A stretch of 64,000 nucleotides of DNA from Bog-473 sp963701955 (GTDB lineage: Bacteria; Actinomycetota; Acidimicrobiia; Acidimicrobiales; RAAP-2). Positions 17,595-25,644 of the stretch are shown piece by piece. The DNA is taken from contig OY969694.1 of the NCBI GenBank assembly GCA_963701955.1, positions 1,364,001 through 1,428,000 on the forward strand, given 5' to 3'. Position numbers and translations under genes: made by a program. The notes below the pieces were generated by a model. That model did no database searches. It saw nothing but the letters and a program-made list of their open reading frames with translations, and had not been told where the DNA came from. Positions within the stretch are counted from its first letter, which is position 1. Each line of letters opens with the position of its first letter.

Positions 17595-17777
17595 ATGGCT
17601 GGAACCACATCCGCACGGAGTCAGGTCCGTCTGGTCGTGTTGAGCGGGTTGTCGGCCCTGGCCGCCCCGCTCGTCTTCCTCGGCATCATCATGGGCCGCA
17701 AGGTGGAGCACCGTCTCGGCGTCTACGCCGGGCACTGGACCAAGCGCCTGCGCCACGAGATCGCCCGCTGGACCTGA
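17595..17777 (+). CDS. Small membrane protein, 60 residues
   Basis: ATG 17595 follows GGACGAG. The protein has one strong hydrophobic segment (LSGLSALAAPLVFLGIIMG) after a short polar N-terminus and ends with a basic amphipathic tail (RKVEHRLGVYAGHWTKRLRHE). It is divergent from the large membrane protein at 17509; both start regions are mirror copies of a 10-base sequence. Function unknown. Confidence 0.5.
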   Translation: MAGTTSARSQVRLVVLSGLSALAAPLVFLGIIMGRKVEHRLGVYAGHWTKRLRHEIARWT

Positions 17778-17859
17778 ATCGCCGCACCACTTCGTCGGCA
17801 GGTGGGCCTCGCCGGGCGATCCTCCACGCCGAATTCGGACAATCACCGCCGAAAATGTG

Positions 17860-17886
17860 CATTGTCGGGCCGCGTCGGCCACAATG
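17860..17886. repeat. Inverted repeat at the HU gene start
   Basis: CATTGT (17860-17865) and ACAATG (17881-17886) are perfect 6-base arms 15 bases apart, ending 6 bases before the HU start codon. The position suits an operator or 5' leader hairpin. Confidence 0.3.
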
Positions 17887-17892
17887 GGCGCC

Positions 17893-18444
17893 ATGAACAA
17901 GCGAGAACTAGCAAGAGCCGTCGCGGTCCAAGCAGACGTCGAGGTGAAAACGGTCGCTGCCGTCCTCGAGGGATTCACCGATGTCGTGACCGCCGTCGTC
18001 GCCAAGGGCGAGCCCGTCTCCATCCCCGGCTTCGCCAAGTTCGTGAAGGTGGACCGCCCCGCACGCATGGGCCGAAACCCGGCCACCGGCGAGTCCATCC
18101 GGATCAAGGCCTCCAAGAAGGCCCGCATCACCCCGGTCAAGGCCTTCAAGGACGCCGTCCTGGCCCCGGCCAAGGCTCCCAAGCTCGTCAAGGGCGCCTA
18201 CCCGACACTCGACGCTGCGGTCGTCGCCGCAGGCAAGCCCGCAACCACGGTCGCGGCCAAGTCGGCGGCGCGCCCGGTGGCCAAGAAAGCCCCGGCGAAG
18301 AAGGCGACGGCGGCTCGCAAGGCCCCGGCGAAGAAGGCGACGGCGGCTCGCAAGGCCCCGGCGAAGAAGGTGGCCGTCCGCAAGGCCCCGGCGAAGAAGG
18401 TGGCGGTCCGCAAGGCCCCGGCGAAGCGGGTCGCCAAGAGGTAG
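17893..18444 (+). CDS. hup: HU-family nucleoid protein with Lys/Ala/Pro-rich C-terminal tail
   Basis: A 183-residue protein. Residues 1-90 are a standard HU/IHF domain: MNKRELARAVAVQADV, a GFAKFVKVDRPARMGRNP beta-arm with the Arg-Asn-Pro tip, and SKKARITPVKAFKD. The tail from about 130 on contains repeats of KAPAKKATAAR (two) and KAPAKKVAVR (two) and resembles the histone-H1-like tails of mycobacterial HupB and streptomycete HupS. It binds and compacts DNA. ATG 17893 is preferred over ATG 17884 by homology. The upstream CATTGT...ACAATG inverted repeat may be an autoregulatory site. Confidence 0.92.
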   Translation: MNKRELARAVAVQADVEVKTVAAVLEGFTDVVTAVVAKGEPVSIPGFAKFVKVDRPARMGRNPATGESIRIKASKKARITPVKAFKDAVLAPAKAPKLVKGAYPTLDAAVVAAGKPATTVAAKSAARPVAKKAPAKKATAARKAPAKKATAARKAPAKKVAVRKAPAKKVAVRKAPAKRVAKR

Positions 18445-18480
18445 ATCCGCCGGCGGGTCACCCGGCCCGTCGAGGGTGCC

Positions 18481-18738
18481 ATGGTCCCCCCGGGGGAGCC
18501 CGACCCCGAGCGCGAGCCTCTTGCCGCACGATCGCTGTCGCGCCCCCATCCCGAGCGGCTGGCACCCGACGACCCCGACTACGAGGAGATCGTCAGGGCA
18601 CACGACGACGCGCTGCGCGCCGGCACCGACACCTACCGCGACCCTCGTTCCGGGCTGGCCGTGCTGACCGCGGCGTACCTGGCTCGCCGCGGTCAGTGTT
18701 GCGGGTCGGGCTGCCGGCACTGTCCCTATCTGTCGTAA
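18481..18738 (+). CDS. DUF5522 domain protein
   Basis: An 85-residue protein. The C-terminal half carries the DUF5522 signature: YRDPRSGLAVLTAAYLARRG followed by QCCGSGCRHCPYLS, with four Cys and one His likely to bind a metal or Fe-S cluster. The N-terminal half is acidic and polar (HPERLAPDDPDYEEIV). It is probably a small cytoplasmic protein; function is unknown. It follows the HU gene by 36 bases on the same strand. Confidence 0.85.
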   Translation: MVPPGEPDPEREPLAARSLSRPHPERLAPDDPDYEEIVRAHDDALRAGTDTYRDPRSGLAVLTAAYLARRGQCCGSGCRHCPYLS

Positions 18739-18786
18739 CCCGTCGCCTCTTGCCCGACGGACGCCGGCGAGGCGCTGCGTTGGGAC

Positions 18787-19236
18787 TCAGTCGGGGCGCG
18801 GTTCGCAGATGACGACCGGGATGTCGCGGCCGGTCCTGCGCTGGTAGCTGTCGTAGGACCGGTAGGCCCCGACGATGTCCGGCCAGAGGGCGGCTTTCTC
18901 CTCGGGGCCGGCGGTACGGGCCCGCATCGCCCGCCGATCACCCGCCACGGTGAGCTCGACATCTGGGTGCGCGACCAGGTTGCGATACCACTCGGGATCC
19001 CGATCGTCGCCCCCTTTCGACGCCACCAGGACGACACGGTGCTCGTCGGCCAGCGGCGCCGTCAGCATGGTGGTGCGGACCAGGCCCGATCGGCGCCCGA
19101 CGGTACGGAGCTCGACGGCGGGCATCCCCATCAGCGTGCGGGGCCAGCGGCCACCCGTCGCCCACACGACGGCCTTGTGGGCGAGGTTCAGCGCCTTGAA
19201 TCCCATGTCAACGGCGCCGTGTCGCACCTCGGTCAT
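18787..19236 (-). CDS. Nitroreductase/deazaflavin (F420)-dependent family protein, Ddn-like
   Basis: A 149-residue split-barrel protein of the F420-binding DUF385/Ddn group. Visible family features are MPAVELRTVGRRSGLVRTTM, VVLVASKGGDDRDPEWYRNL and AHPDVELTVAGDRRAMRAR. Characterised relatives bind F420H2 and reduce quinones, nitroimidazoles or fatty-acid-like substrates at the membrane. ATG 19236 is used. It is convergent with the DUF5522 gene and divergent from the secreted GH43-like gene. It is one of several predicted F420 users in the window. Confidence 0.85.
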   Translation of the reverse strand: MTEVRHGAVDMGFKALNLAHKAVVWATGGRWPRTLMGMPAVELRTVGRRSGLVRTTMLTAPLADEHRVVLVASKGGDDRDPEWYRNLVAHPDVELTVAGDRRAMRARTAGPEEKAALWPDIVGAYRSYDSYQRRTGRDIPVVICEPRPD

Positions 19237-19426
19237 GCTCGCACCTTCCCCACCCGGGCATCCTCCACCCGACGCCCCGCAAGCTATCGGAGCGGAAGAC
19301 GAAGGTTTCAGGGGGGTGAATTCGTGGGCACCTGCAACGGGAGGGGTGGAGCGGCTCGATACCATGGCCGTTGCCGCAGCGTCGCGTGCGTGGGGGAATG
19401 CGGAGTCCTGCACCAACGGGGAGTCG

Positions 19427-21349
19427 ATGATCAAACCCACTGCGACGACACGGACCGCCCGCTGGCGCCGCATCGCACGCATCGCCTCCGCCGGCTTCGC
19501 GGTCGCGGCCGCGGCCGCCCTCGTCACCACGACGTTCTTCGCCGTGCTCGGCCTTGCCGCCGCGCCGGCCAGCGCCGGCAACTGGGCCGCCGCCAATCCC
19601 AACGACTTCCCGGATCCGAGCGTCCTGCACGTGAACGGCGAGTACTACGGATTCGCCACCCAGGGATCGGCGCGGAACGCCGGGTTCGTCAACGTCCAGG
19701 TGGCCACCTCATCGGACGGAGTCCACTGGGCCGCCCAGCCCGACGTCGACGCTCTCCCCAACCTGCCGCGCTGGGCCGTCCCGGGCAACACCTGGGCGCC
19801 GAGCGTCGTCCTCGACACCGGCGCCAACCCTCCCGTCCTGGTGATGTACTACGTGGCCACCGAGGCGAGCACCGGCGACCAGTGCATCGGCATGGCGAGC
19901 GCGCCGGCGAACGACCCCACCGGTCCCTACACCGACAGCTCGGCCTTCCCGGTGGTCTGCCAGGACGGCGCGGACCTGCCGCCCGCCACCGTGGACAACG
20001 GAGACTACGGCGGCAGCATCGATCCCGATGTGTTCACCGACTCCAACGGAGACTCGTGGTTGCTGTGGAAGAGCGACGGTAACCACGTCGGCGAGAACGC
20101 CATCATCTGGTCCGTGCCGCTCTCGAGCACCACGCTCGAACCCACGTCCGATCTCCCGATGCAGCTTCTCGTGAGCAACCAGTCCTGGCAGGGCGGGGTC
20201 ATCGAAGGTCCCGACATGGTCGAGGAGCAGGGGTCGTACTACCTGTTCTACGCAGGCAACAACGTGGACACGTCGAGTTACAGCATTGGATGGGCGAGCT
20301 GCCCCGCTGGCGCTTCGGGAGCGTGCCACGACCAATCGACCGCAGGGCCATGGCTCGGCTCGTCGCCAGGGATGTCGGGCCCCGGAGGCCCCGACGTCTA
20401 CACCCTCCCATCGGGCCAGCGCGCCATGGGATTCGCCGCCTGGCAGGGCGACACGGTCGGGTACCAGAACTGCGGATGGAGAGCGCTGTACGTGGCCGAT
20501 CTGAGCTTCCCCGCGGGAGGCGGCGCGCCGTCGCTCACCCCGGCCATCGACGGCGCGCCGGCCGCCAGCCCCTTCTGCCCGCTCCCACCTGCTCCCGCGT
20601 CCGGCTACTGGCAGGTCGCCTCCGACGGAGGCGTCTTCTCCTTCGGCGGGGCCCAGTTCTACGGGTCCACGGGCTCCATCGCGCTCAACCGCCCGGTTGT
20701 CGGAATGGCCGCCACCCCCGATGGCCGGGGCTACTGGCTGGTGGCGAGCGACGGCGGGGTGTTCGCCTTCGGTGACGCCGGCTTCTACGGCTCCACCGGA
20801 TCCATCACGTTGAATCGGCCCATCGTGGCGATGATCCCGACCGCTGACGGCGGCGGCTACTGGCTCTTCGCCAGCGACGGCGGGGTGTTCGCCTTCGGCG
20901 ACGCCGGCTTCTACGGGTCAGCCGCCGGCGCAGGCCTTGCCTACCCGGTCACCGCCGCGGCACGCGCTCCCGCCGGAGACGGCTACTGGATGGTGGACTC
21001 CAACGGACAGGTCTACAGCTACGGCGGCGCCGCCTACGAGGGAGGACCCTCCACGGCGCCCCTCGGATTCCACATCACCGGAATGGCCTCCACGCCGAGC
21101 AGCAGCGGGTACTGGTTGGCCAGCGCCAACGGGGCCGTGTCCGACTACGGCAACGCGTCGTCCCACGGGTCGGCGCTCGGTGTTCCGCTCAACGCGCCGA
21201 TCGTCGGGATGGCTGCGACATCCGATGGCGCCGGATACTGGCTTCAGGGCGCGGACGGCGGCATCTTCGCCTTCGGCGACGCACCGTTCCTCGGCTCCAT
21301 GGGAGGGCAACGCCTCAACGCGCCGATGGTCGGCATCGCGTCCGACTGA
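19427..21349 (+). CDS. Secreted GH43-like glycosidase with six C-terminal 42-residue repeats
   Basis: A 640-residue exported protein. ATG 19427 follows GGGGAG. A signal peptide spans about 1-45 (IASAGFAVAAAAALVTTTFF, cut near APASAG). Residues about 50-380 look like a five-bladed GH43-type catalytic domain: FPDPSVLHVNGEYY (catalytic base Asp), IDPDVFTDSNGDSWLLWKSD (central Asp) and VIEGPDMVEEQGSYYLFYAG (acid Glu). Residues 393-640 are six units of 42 residues of the type GYW-VASDGG-F-FGDA with LN-P-VGMAATPDG; units 4 and 5 are more diverged and the last is truncated. It probably acts on arabinose- or xylose-containing glycans outside the cell, with the repeat domain for binding or anchoring. 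Confidence 0.75.
   Translation: MIKPTATTRTARWRRIARIASAGFAVAAAAALVTTTFFAVLGLAAAPASAGNWAAANPNDFPDPSVLHVNGEYYGFATQGSARNAGFVNVQVATSSDGVHWAAQPDVDALPNLPRWAVPGNTWAPSVVLDTGANPPVLVMYYVATEASTGDQCIGMASAPANDPTGPYTDSSAFPVVCQDGADLPPATVDNGDYGGSIDPDVFTDSNGDSWLLWKSDGNHVGENAIIWSVPLSSTTLEPTSDLPMQLLVSNQSWQGGVIEGPDMVEEQGSYYLFYAGNNVDTSSYSIGWASCPAGASGACHDQSTAGPWLGSSPGMSGPGGPDVYTLPSGQRAMGFAAWQGDTVGYQNCGWRALYVADLSFPAGGGAPSLTPAIDGAPAASPFCPLPPAPASGYWQVASDGGVFSFGGAQFYGSTGSIALNRPVVGMAATPDGRGYWLVASDGGVFAFGDAGFYGSTGSITLNRPIVAMIPTADGGGYWLFASDGGVFAFGDAGFYGSAAGAGLAYPVTAAARAPAGDGYWMVDSNGQVYSYGGAAYEGGPSTAPLGFHITGMASTPSSSGYWLASANGAVSDYGNASSHGSALGVPLNAPIVGMAATSDGAGYWLQGADGGIFAFGDAPFLGSMGGQRLNAPMVGIASD
20603..21346 (+). repeat. 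Six 126-bp coding repeats of the GH43-like protein
   Basis: Units start at 20603, 20729, 20855, 20981, 21107 and 21233, exactly 126 bases apart, each encoding one 42-residue module. The copies are divergent at DNA level, unlike the set at 32287, so this is an older array. Confidence 0.85.
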
Positions 21350-21401
21350 TCCGGGCCCACCCCGTCGGCGGACCAACGATGGCGTCACCGACGACGGCGT
21401 C

Positions 21402-22163
21402 CTAACGGAACAGGTCGCCCAACACCTTGGCCGTCCCCGCGGCGGCCGCCCCTGCCTCGACCGGATGGCCGTCGCGGTCGGGCAGGTGCTCTCCGATGAC
21501 GCCGGCCAGGATCGGAATGGGCATCGACTGCAGCCAGATCCGGCCCGGACCCGTCAGCACGGCGAAGTGGTGCCCGTCCGAACCCATGTAACGGTTGGCC
21601 AAGCCCGGCACCTTCTGCACGGAGAACGTCACCGAGGCCTGGAAGAGCCCGGCGTGACCTGGATGCACCCGCATCGACTGCCCCGGTTGGAGGTCGTAGA
21701 CCACCACTTCGCCGGAGAGATCGACGAACGCCCGGCCCGAGCCGCCGATCTTCTGGAGCACGAGTCCCTCACCACCGAAGACGCCGCCCCGGAACGACTG
21801 CTGGAACCCCATGGACAGCTCGATCCCCGGGGTTCCCGCCATGAAGCCGTGCCGGTGGACCATGAACTCGTTCCCCGGGGACACGTCGATGGGCAGGATG
21901 TGGCCGGGCACCTTGGAGGCGAAGGCGATCGAGCCGGCCCCTCCCTGTGCCGTGTAGGTGGTCATCATGAACGTGGCGCCCGAGACCGCGCGCTTCACAG
22001 CGCCCATGATCCCCTTGCCGCCCATGCCGCCGCCGGTGTTGGTCGCCATGGTGATGGCGTCCGACATCCAACTGAACTCCCCGGCCTCCGACACGATCGA
22101 CTCACCGGCCTGGAGCGACAGCTCGAGCACCGGCATGGTCGTGCCGTGGATCGTCTCTTCCAT
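21402..22163 (-). CDS. AIM24 family protein
   Basis: A 253-residue protein of the AIM24/TIGR00266 group. Characteristic pieces are GESIVSEAGEFSWMSDAI, NTGGGMGGKGIMGAVKR, TYTAQGGAGSIAFASKVPGH and QKIGGSGRAFVDLSGEVV. The family forms compact beta-structured trimers; the yeast member helps organise mitochondrial inner-membrane complexes, while the bacterial role is undefined. ATG 22163 has an excellent GAGGAGGTCACG leader. It is on the same strand, downstream of the membrane protein at 22256. Confidence 0.9.
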   Translation of the reverse strand: MEETIHGTTMPVLELSLQAGESIVSEAGEFSWMSDAITMATNTGGGMGGKGIMGAVKRAVSGATFMMTTYTAQGGAGSIAFASKVPGHILPIDVSPGNEFMVHRHGFMAGTPGIELSMGFQQSFRGGVFGGEGLVLQKIGGSGRAFVDLSGEVVVYDLQPGQSMRVHPGHAGLFQASVTFSVQKVPGLANRYMGSDGHHFAVLTGPGRIWLQSMPIPILAGVIGEHLPDRDGHPVEAGAAAAGTAKVLGDLFR

Positions 22164-22255
22164 CGTGACCTCCTCCTCGTCCTGCTCGTGTGCTCCCATC
22201 CTGCCCCGCTGGCGCCCCCGATCTGTCGGATCCGAGGAGGGACCCGGCGGACCGA

Positions 22256-23053
22256 TCAGGTTCGACCCGGCGGACCGGGCGGACCGGGCGGACCGGGCGG
22301 GTCGAGCAGTTCGACGTCCGACGGCACCGCCGCGTGCCCGGGTCCGTGCGCGCCCCGGACCAGACGCTCGGCCAGCGTGACCTCGATCAGCCCCAGGGCC
22401 ATCCCGAAGAGGTCGCCCAGGATGAAGTTGGTCAGGAAGACCAACCAGATCTCCTCGTGAGGGACGAGCTCGGCGATCAGCACGACCACCTCGTGCTCGA
22501 TCGCCAGTGGCAGGGAGATGAGGCAGAACACCAGCGCGAAGTGCGGCCAGACCACCCGAACGGACTTGCGCAAGGCCTCGGGCACCGAGACGCCGAGCAG
22601 GTTGATCAGGGGCCCGACCAGGGCGAACAGAGTGTCCACGAAGAGTCCGGGCACCACGATGAACAGCGAGGCCGCCGCACCGATCACGACCAGGACGGCG
22701 TCTGCCTCCAAGAGCCGGAGCCACGGGAGTGTCCTGAGCACCTGACGGGTCGGCTCGGGGGCCTCACCGCGCTCGACCGAGCCGACGAGCCGCTCGAGCA
22801 TGCCGGCGTAGAAGGTGAGTCCGAGGGTCGACGCCCCGAAGACGAACACACCGGCGAGCGACTCCCAGCCGAGCCGGTCCACGGCGATCTCCGTGTACAA
22901 GGTGCTCTGGAGCGCATCGAGTCCGAAGATCACCAGGGCAGGCACGATGACGCGGGCCGGCTCGGCCACGGCCGTCTGCCACGCCATGGAGACGATCTCA
23001 GTGGGATGCAGGCGGTGCGTGTCCGGAGTGCCCAGATGGTCCGCGGGCGCCAT
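22256..23053 (-). CDS. Multi-pass membrane protein with Pro-Pro-Gly tail
   Basis: A 265-residue protein with about five hydrophobic segments: RVIVPALVIFGLDALQ, LAGVFVFGASTLGLTFYAGM, AVLVVIGAAASLFIVVPGLF, FALVFCLISLPLAI and WLVFLTNFILGDLFGMALGL. The pattern suggests a DUF-type membrane protein of unknown function. The last 15 residues are four Pro-Pro-Gly repeats, encoded by a 9-base DNA repeat, ending in RT. ATG 23053 is the start. It probably shares a transcript with the AIM24 gene. Confidence 0.6.
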   Translation of the reverse strand: MAPADHLGTPDTHRLHPTEIVSMAWQTAVAEPARVIVPALVIFGLDALQSTLYTEIAVDRLGWESLAGVFVFGASTLGLTFYAGMLERLVGSVERGEAPEPTRQVLRTLPWLRLLEADAVLVVIGAAASLFIVVPGLFVDTLFALVGPLINLLGVSVPEALRKSVRVVWPHFALVFCLISLPLAIEHEVVVLIAELVPHEEIWLVFLTNFILGDLFGMALGLIEVTLAERLVRGAHGPGHAAVPSDVELLDPPGPPGPPGPPGRT

Positions 23054-23134
23054 GTCCCGCCATCGTAGGGTGGGCCGGGTGACGGCCCTGGCCCTGATTC
23101 ACACGGGCGCGCCATCCCGGTCGCCGCGCGACAG

Positions 23135-24319
23135 GTGATCAAATACCTCGGATCGAAGCGCAGGCTCGTCCCCGTGCTGGCCCGGATCTGCCAGGCGTCG
23201 GGCGCCTGCACCGCCCTCGATCTCTTCACCGGCACGACCCGCGTCGCCCAGGCCTTCAAGGCCCAGGGTGTGCATGTCACCGCGGTCGACAGCGCCCGTT
23301 ACGCGCACGTCTTCGCCCGCACCTATATCGAGACGGACGCTTCGGCCACCGACATGGACGCGCTCTGCGAGGCGATCGACCACCTCAACACGCTGCCCGG
23401 AATCGAGGGGTACGTGACCGAGACCTTCAGCCGTCAAGCCCGCTTCTTCCAACCGCACAACGCCATGCGGATCGATGCCGCCCGGGACGCCCTGGACGCT
23501 GACTATGCGGGGTCACCCCTGTTCCCCCTGCTCCTCACGTCCCTCATCGAGGCTGCCGACCGGGTCGACTCCACCACCGGCGTGCAGATGGCCTACGTGA
23601 AGCAGTGGGCGGCCCGGTCGTACAACGACATGGAGCTGCGCGTGCCCGAGCTGCTGACGGGGCCCGGCCACGCCATCCGGGGAGATGTTGGATCGATGGC
23701 GCCCTCGTTGGGCCACTTCGACCTCGCCTACCTCGATCCCCCGTACAACCAGCACCGCTACTTCACCAACTACCACGTGTGGGAGACGCTGGTGGCCTGG
23801 GATGCGCCCGAGGCCTACGGCGTAGCCCGCAAGAGGGTGGACGCCCGCGACCACGCCACGCACTCGGTGTTCAACTCGAAGCGCACCATGCCGGGCGCGC
23901 TGGCCTCAGTGGTGGGGTCGCTCGATTGTGAGTTGCTGGTGCTGTCGTACAACGACGAGTCGTGGCTCTCGCACGAGGAGCTCGAGGCGATGTGCAGCGT
24001 CCGGGGCTCCGTGGCGACCATCGCTTTCGACTCCGCTCGATACGTCGGGGCCCGGATCGGCATCTTCGACCCCTCGGGGCGCAAGGTGGGCCGGGTGAGC
24101 CATCTCTCCAACCGGGAGCTGGTGGTCGTCGCAGGTGAGCCGTCGACCGTGCGCCGGGTGGTCGAGGCTGTCGAGACGATCCCGGACGGAGCACCGGTCG
24201 TCGCCTCGGTTCGCAGGGCGGCGGGGTCGGCGGCGGGGTCTCCGGCGGGTGCATCCGGAGCGCCCGAGGTGGGTGCTGACCCCGCACCCACGATTGATCG
24301 ACTACAACAGGCAACATGA
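23135..24319 (+). CDS. D12-class DNA adenine methyltransferase (orphan)
   Basis: A 394-residue protein beginning at GTG 23135 with IKYLGSKRRLVPVLARI, the N-terminal motif of D12 adenine methylases. The SAM motif is ALDLFTGTTRVAQAF (about 27-40) and the catalytic DPPY motif is LAYLDPPYNQHRYFTNYH (about 198-215), with a target-recognition region in between. It transfers a methyl group to adenine N6 in a specific DNA sequence. No restriction enzyme gene lies nearby, so it is a solitary methylase. Its stop overlaps the PPK2 start by ATGA. The Ala/Gly/Pro-rich C-terminal tail is not part of the catalytic domain. Confidence 0.85.
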   Translation: MIKYLGSKRRLVPVLARICQASGACTALDLFTGTTRVAQAFKAQGVHVTAVDSARYAHVFARTYIETDASATDMDALCEAIDHLNTLPGIEGYVTETFSRQARFFQPHNAMRIDAARDALDADYAGSPLFPLLLTSLIEAADRVDSTTGVQMAYVKQWAARSYNDMELRVPELLTGPGHAIRGDVGSMAPSLGHFDLAYLDPPYNQHRYFTNYHVWETLVAWDAPEAYGVARKRVDARDHATHSVFNSKRTMPGALASVVGSLDCELLVLSYNDESWLSHEELEAMCSVRGSVATIAFDSARYVGARIGIFDPSGRKVGRVSHLSNRELVVVAGEPSTVRRVVEAVETIPDGAPVVASVRRAAGSAAGSPAGASGAPEVGADPAPTIDRLQQAT

Positions 24320-25407
24320 GCAAGCACGAGCGTGCCGGCTCGAACGCCGGGCCCAGCGGACAGAGCTCCGCGGCCCCGGCCGGCACGACCGGCACCACCG
24401 GCAGCACTGGGACCACCGTCGGAGGGTCCGGCGCGGGAACCGCACCGGACCCCGCCACGTCATCGGGTGCAGACCCGGGGACCCGGCGGGACTTCCCGCG
24501 ACTCGATGACTGCGACCTGTCGCGCAAGGTGTCCAAGGACGAGGAGGCAAAGCGGCTGGGCAAGGCGCAGCGCCGGCTGCTCCACCTCCGGCTGATCAAT
24601 GGCGGTCAGCTCAACGACGGTCGGCTCGGACCCCCGGTCTGCATCGTGTTCGAGGGCTGGGATGCTGCCGGCAAGGGTGGCGCGATCAAACGCCTCGTCG
24701 AGCCCCTCGACCCCCGACACGTCTACGTCGCGCCCTTCGCCGCCCCGACTCCAGACGAGTTGCGCCACCACTTCTTGTGGCGCTTCTGGCCGCCGCTGCC
24801 CGGGTGGGGCGGCATGACCGTCTTCGACCGAAGCTGGTACGGGCGGGTCCTCGTCGAGCGGGTGGAGAGCCTGGCCACAGAGGTGCAATGGCGTCGGGCC
24901 TACCAGGAGATCAACGACTTCGAGCACACACTGGCCGAAGAGGGCATGATCGTCATCAAGATCTGGATGCACATGTCGCACGAGGAACAGCTCCGCCGTT
25001 TCGTCCGCCGGCGCGACGATCCGCTCAAGACATGGAAGCTCACGGACGAGGACTGGCGGAACAGGGAGCGACGGGACGAGTACGACGATGCCGTGTCCGA
25101 CATGCTGCGTCAGACGAACGGCCAGCTTGCGCCGTGGGATGTCGTCTCTTCGGAGAACAAGCGAAACGGCCGGGTCGAGGTGATCGAGACCGTCATCAGA
25201 CGCATGGAGGACGGGATGGCCCGATGGGGTATCACGGTGCCGCCGCACGATGCGGCCGAGGAGAAGACCGAGCTGGCGCTCATGCTGGACGACCCGGAGT
25301 TCCAGCACGGTCCAGAGGTCCAGCACGGCGCTCAGTTCCAGCACGGCTCCGAAGGTCAACAGCGATCCAACGGATCGTGGCCCGCCGAGGAGCCCCTCGA
25401 GGCGTAG
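24316..25407 (+). CDS. ppk2: Polyphosphate kinase 2 family protein
   Basis: A 363-residue PPK2 kinase. After a low-complexity Thr/Gly N-terminus (GTTGTTGSTGTT) and a helical linker, the P-loop is VFEGWDAAGKGGAIKRL (about 111-127), the lid/Walker B region is MTVFDRSWYGRVLVERVE and the PPK2-typical RRRDDPLKTWKLTDEDWRNR follows. It uses polyphosphate to phosphorylate nucleotides, or the reverse. The C-terminal 40 residues contain FQHG/VQHG repeats outside the kinase domain. ATG 24316 overlaps the methylase stop, so both are one operon. Confidence 0.92.
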   Translation: MSKHERAGSNAGPSGQSSAAPAGTTGTTGSTGTTVGGSGAGTAPDPATSSGADPGTRRDFPRLDDCDLSRKVSKDEEAKRLGKAQRRLLHLRLINGGQLNDGRLGPPVCIVFEGWDAAGKGGAIKRLVEPLDPRHVYVAPFAAPTPDELRHHFLWRFWPPLPGWGGMTVFDRSWYGRVLVERVESLATEVQWRRAYQEINDFEHTLAEEGMIVIKIWMHMSHEEQLRRFVRRRDDPLKTWKLTDEDWRNRERRDEYDDAVSDMLRQTNGQLAPWDVVSSENKRNGRVEVIETVIRRMEDGMARWGITVPPHDAAEEKTELALMLDDPEFQHGPEVQHGAQFQHGSEGQQRSNGSWPAEEPLEA

Positions 25408-25428
25408 CTCACCCTGCCCGAGCACATG

Positions 25429-25460
25429 GCGATGCATGTCGCTGCATTACCATGCATCGC
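25429..25460. repeat. Perfect 10-bp inverted repeat upstream of bioB
   Basis: GCGATGCATG (25429-25438) and CATGCATCGC (25451-25460) flank a 12-base spacer. It lies 21 bases after the PPK2 stop and about 185 before bioB. It could terminate the methylase/PPK2 transcript (no T tract) or be an operator; it shares the TGCAT core with the palindrome at 25552. Confidence 0.55.
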
Positions 25461-25551
25461 TGACCCGCTGACCGGGAACCGACAGAGCGTATAGGAGGGC
25501 CCATATACACCCGCAGAGACTCGCCCACACCTCCCAGATGCGGTCGCTCGT

Positions 25552-25578
25552 TGCATACATATGCACGCTTTCTGCATA
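25552..25578. promoter_or_regulatory. TGCATA-CA-TATGCA palindrome and half-site before bioB: candidate biotin operator
   Basis: A perfect 14-base palindrome (25552-25565) is followed by another TGCATA half-site (25573-25578), about 65 bases before the bioB start. The region is AT-rich compared with its surroundings. It does not look like the enterobacterial BirA site. Regulation by a biotin-responsive protein is inferred from position only. Confidence 0.45.
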
Positions 25579-25644
25579 AGGAGATCGCCCACGACCTGGC
25601 CACCCACCGAAGGCCATACCGTTGAGCCACTACCGTGGAGTGCC

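Noticed and set aside
19237..19426. A c-di-AMP (ydaO-type) riboswitch upstream of the secreted GH43-like gene
   Set aside because: A GGGGTGAAT-like string is present but the paired helices and the rest of the conserved core could not be found by eye.
23135..24319. A restriction-modification system
   Set aside because: Only the methylase is present; flanking genes are a membrane protein and PPK2.
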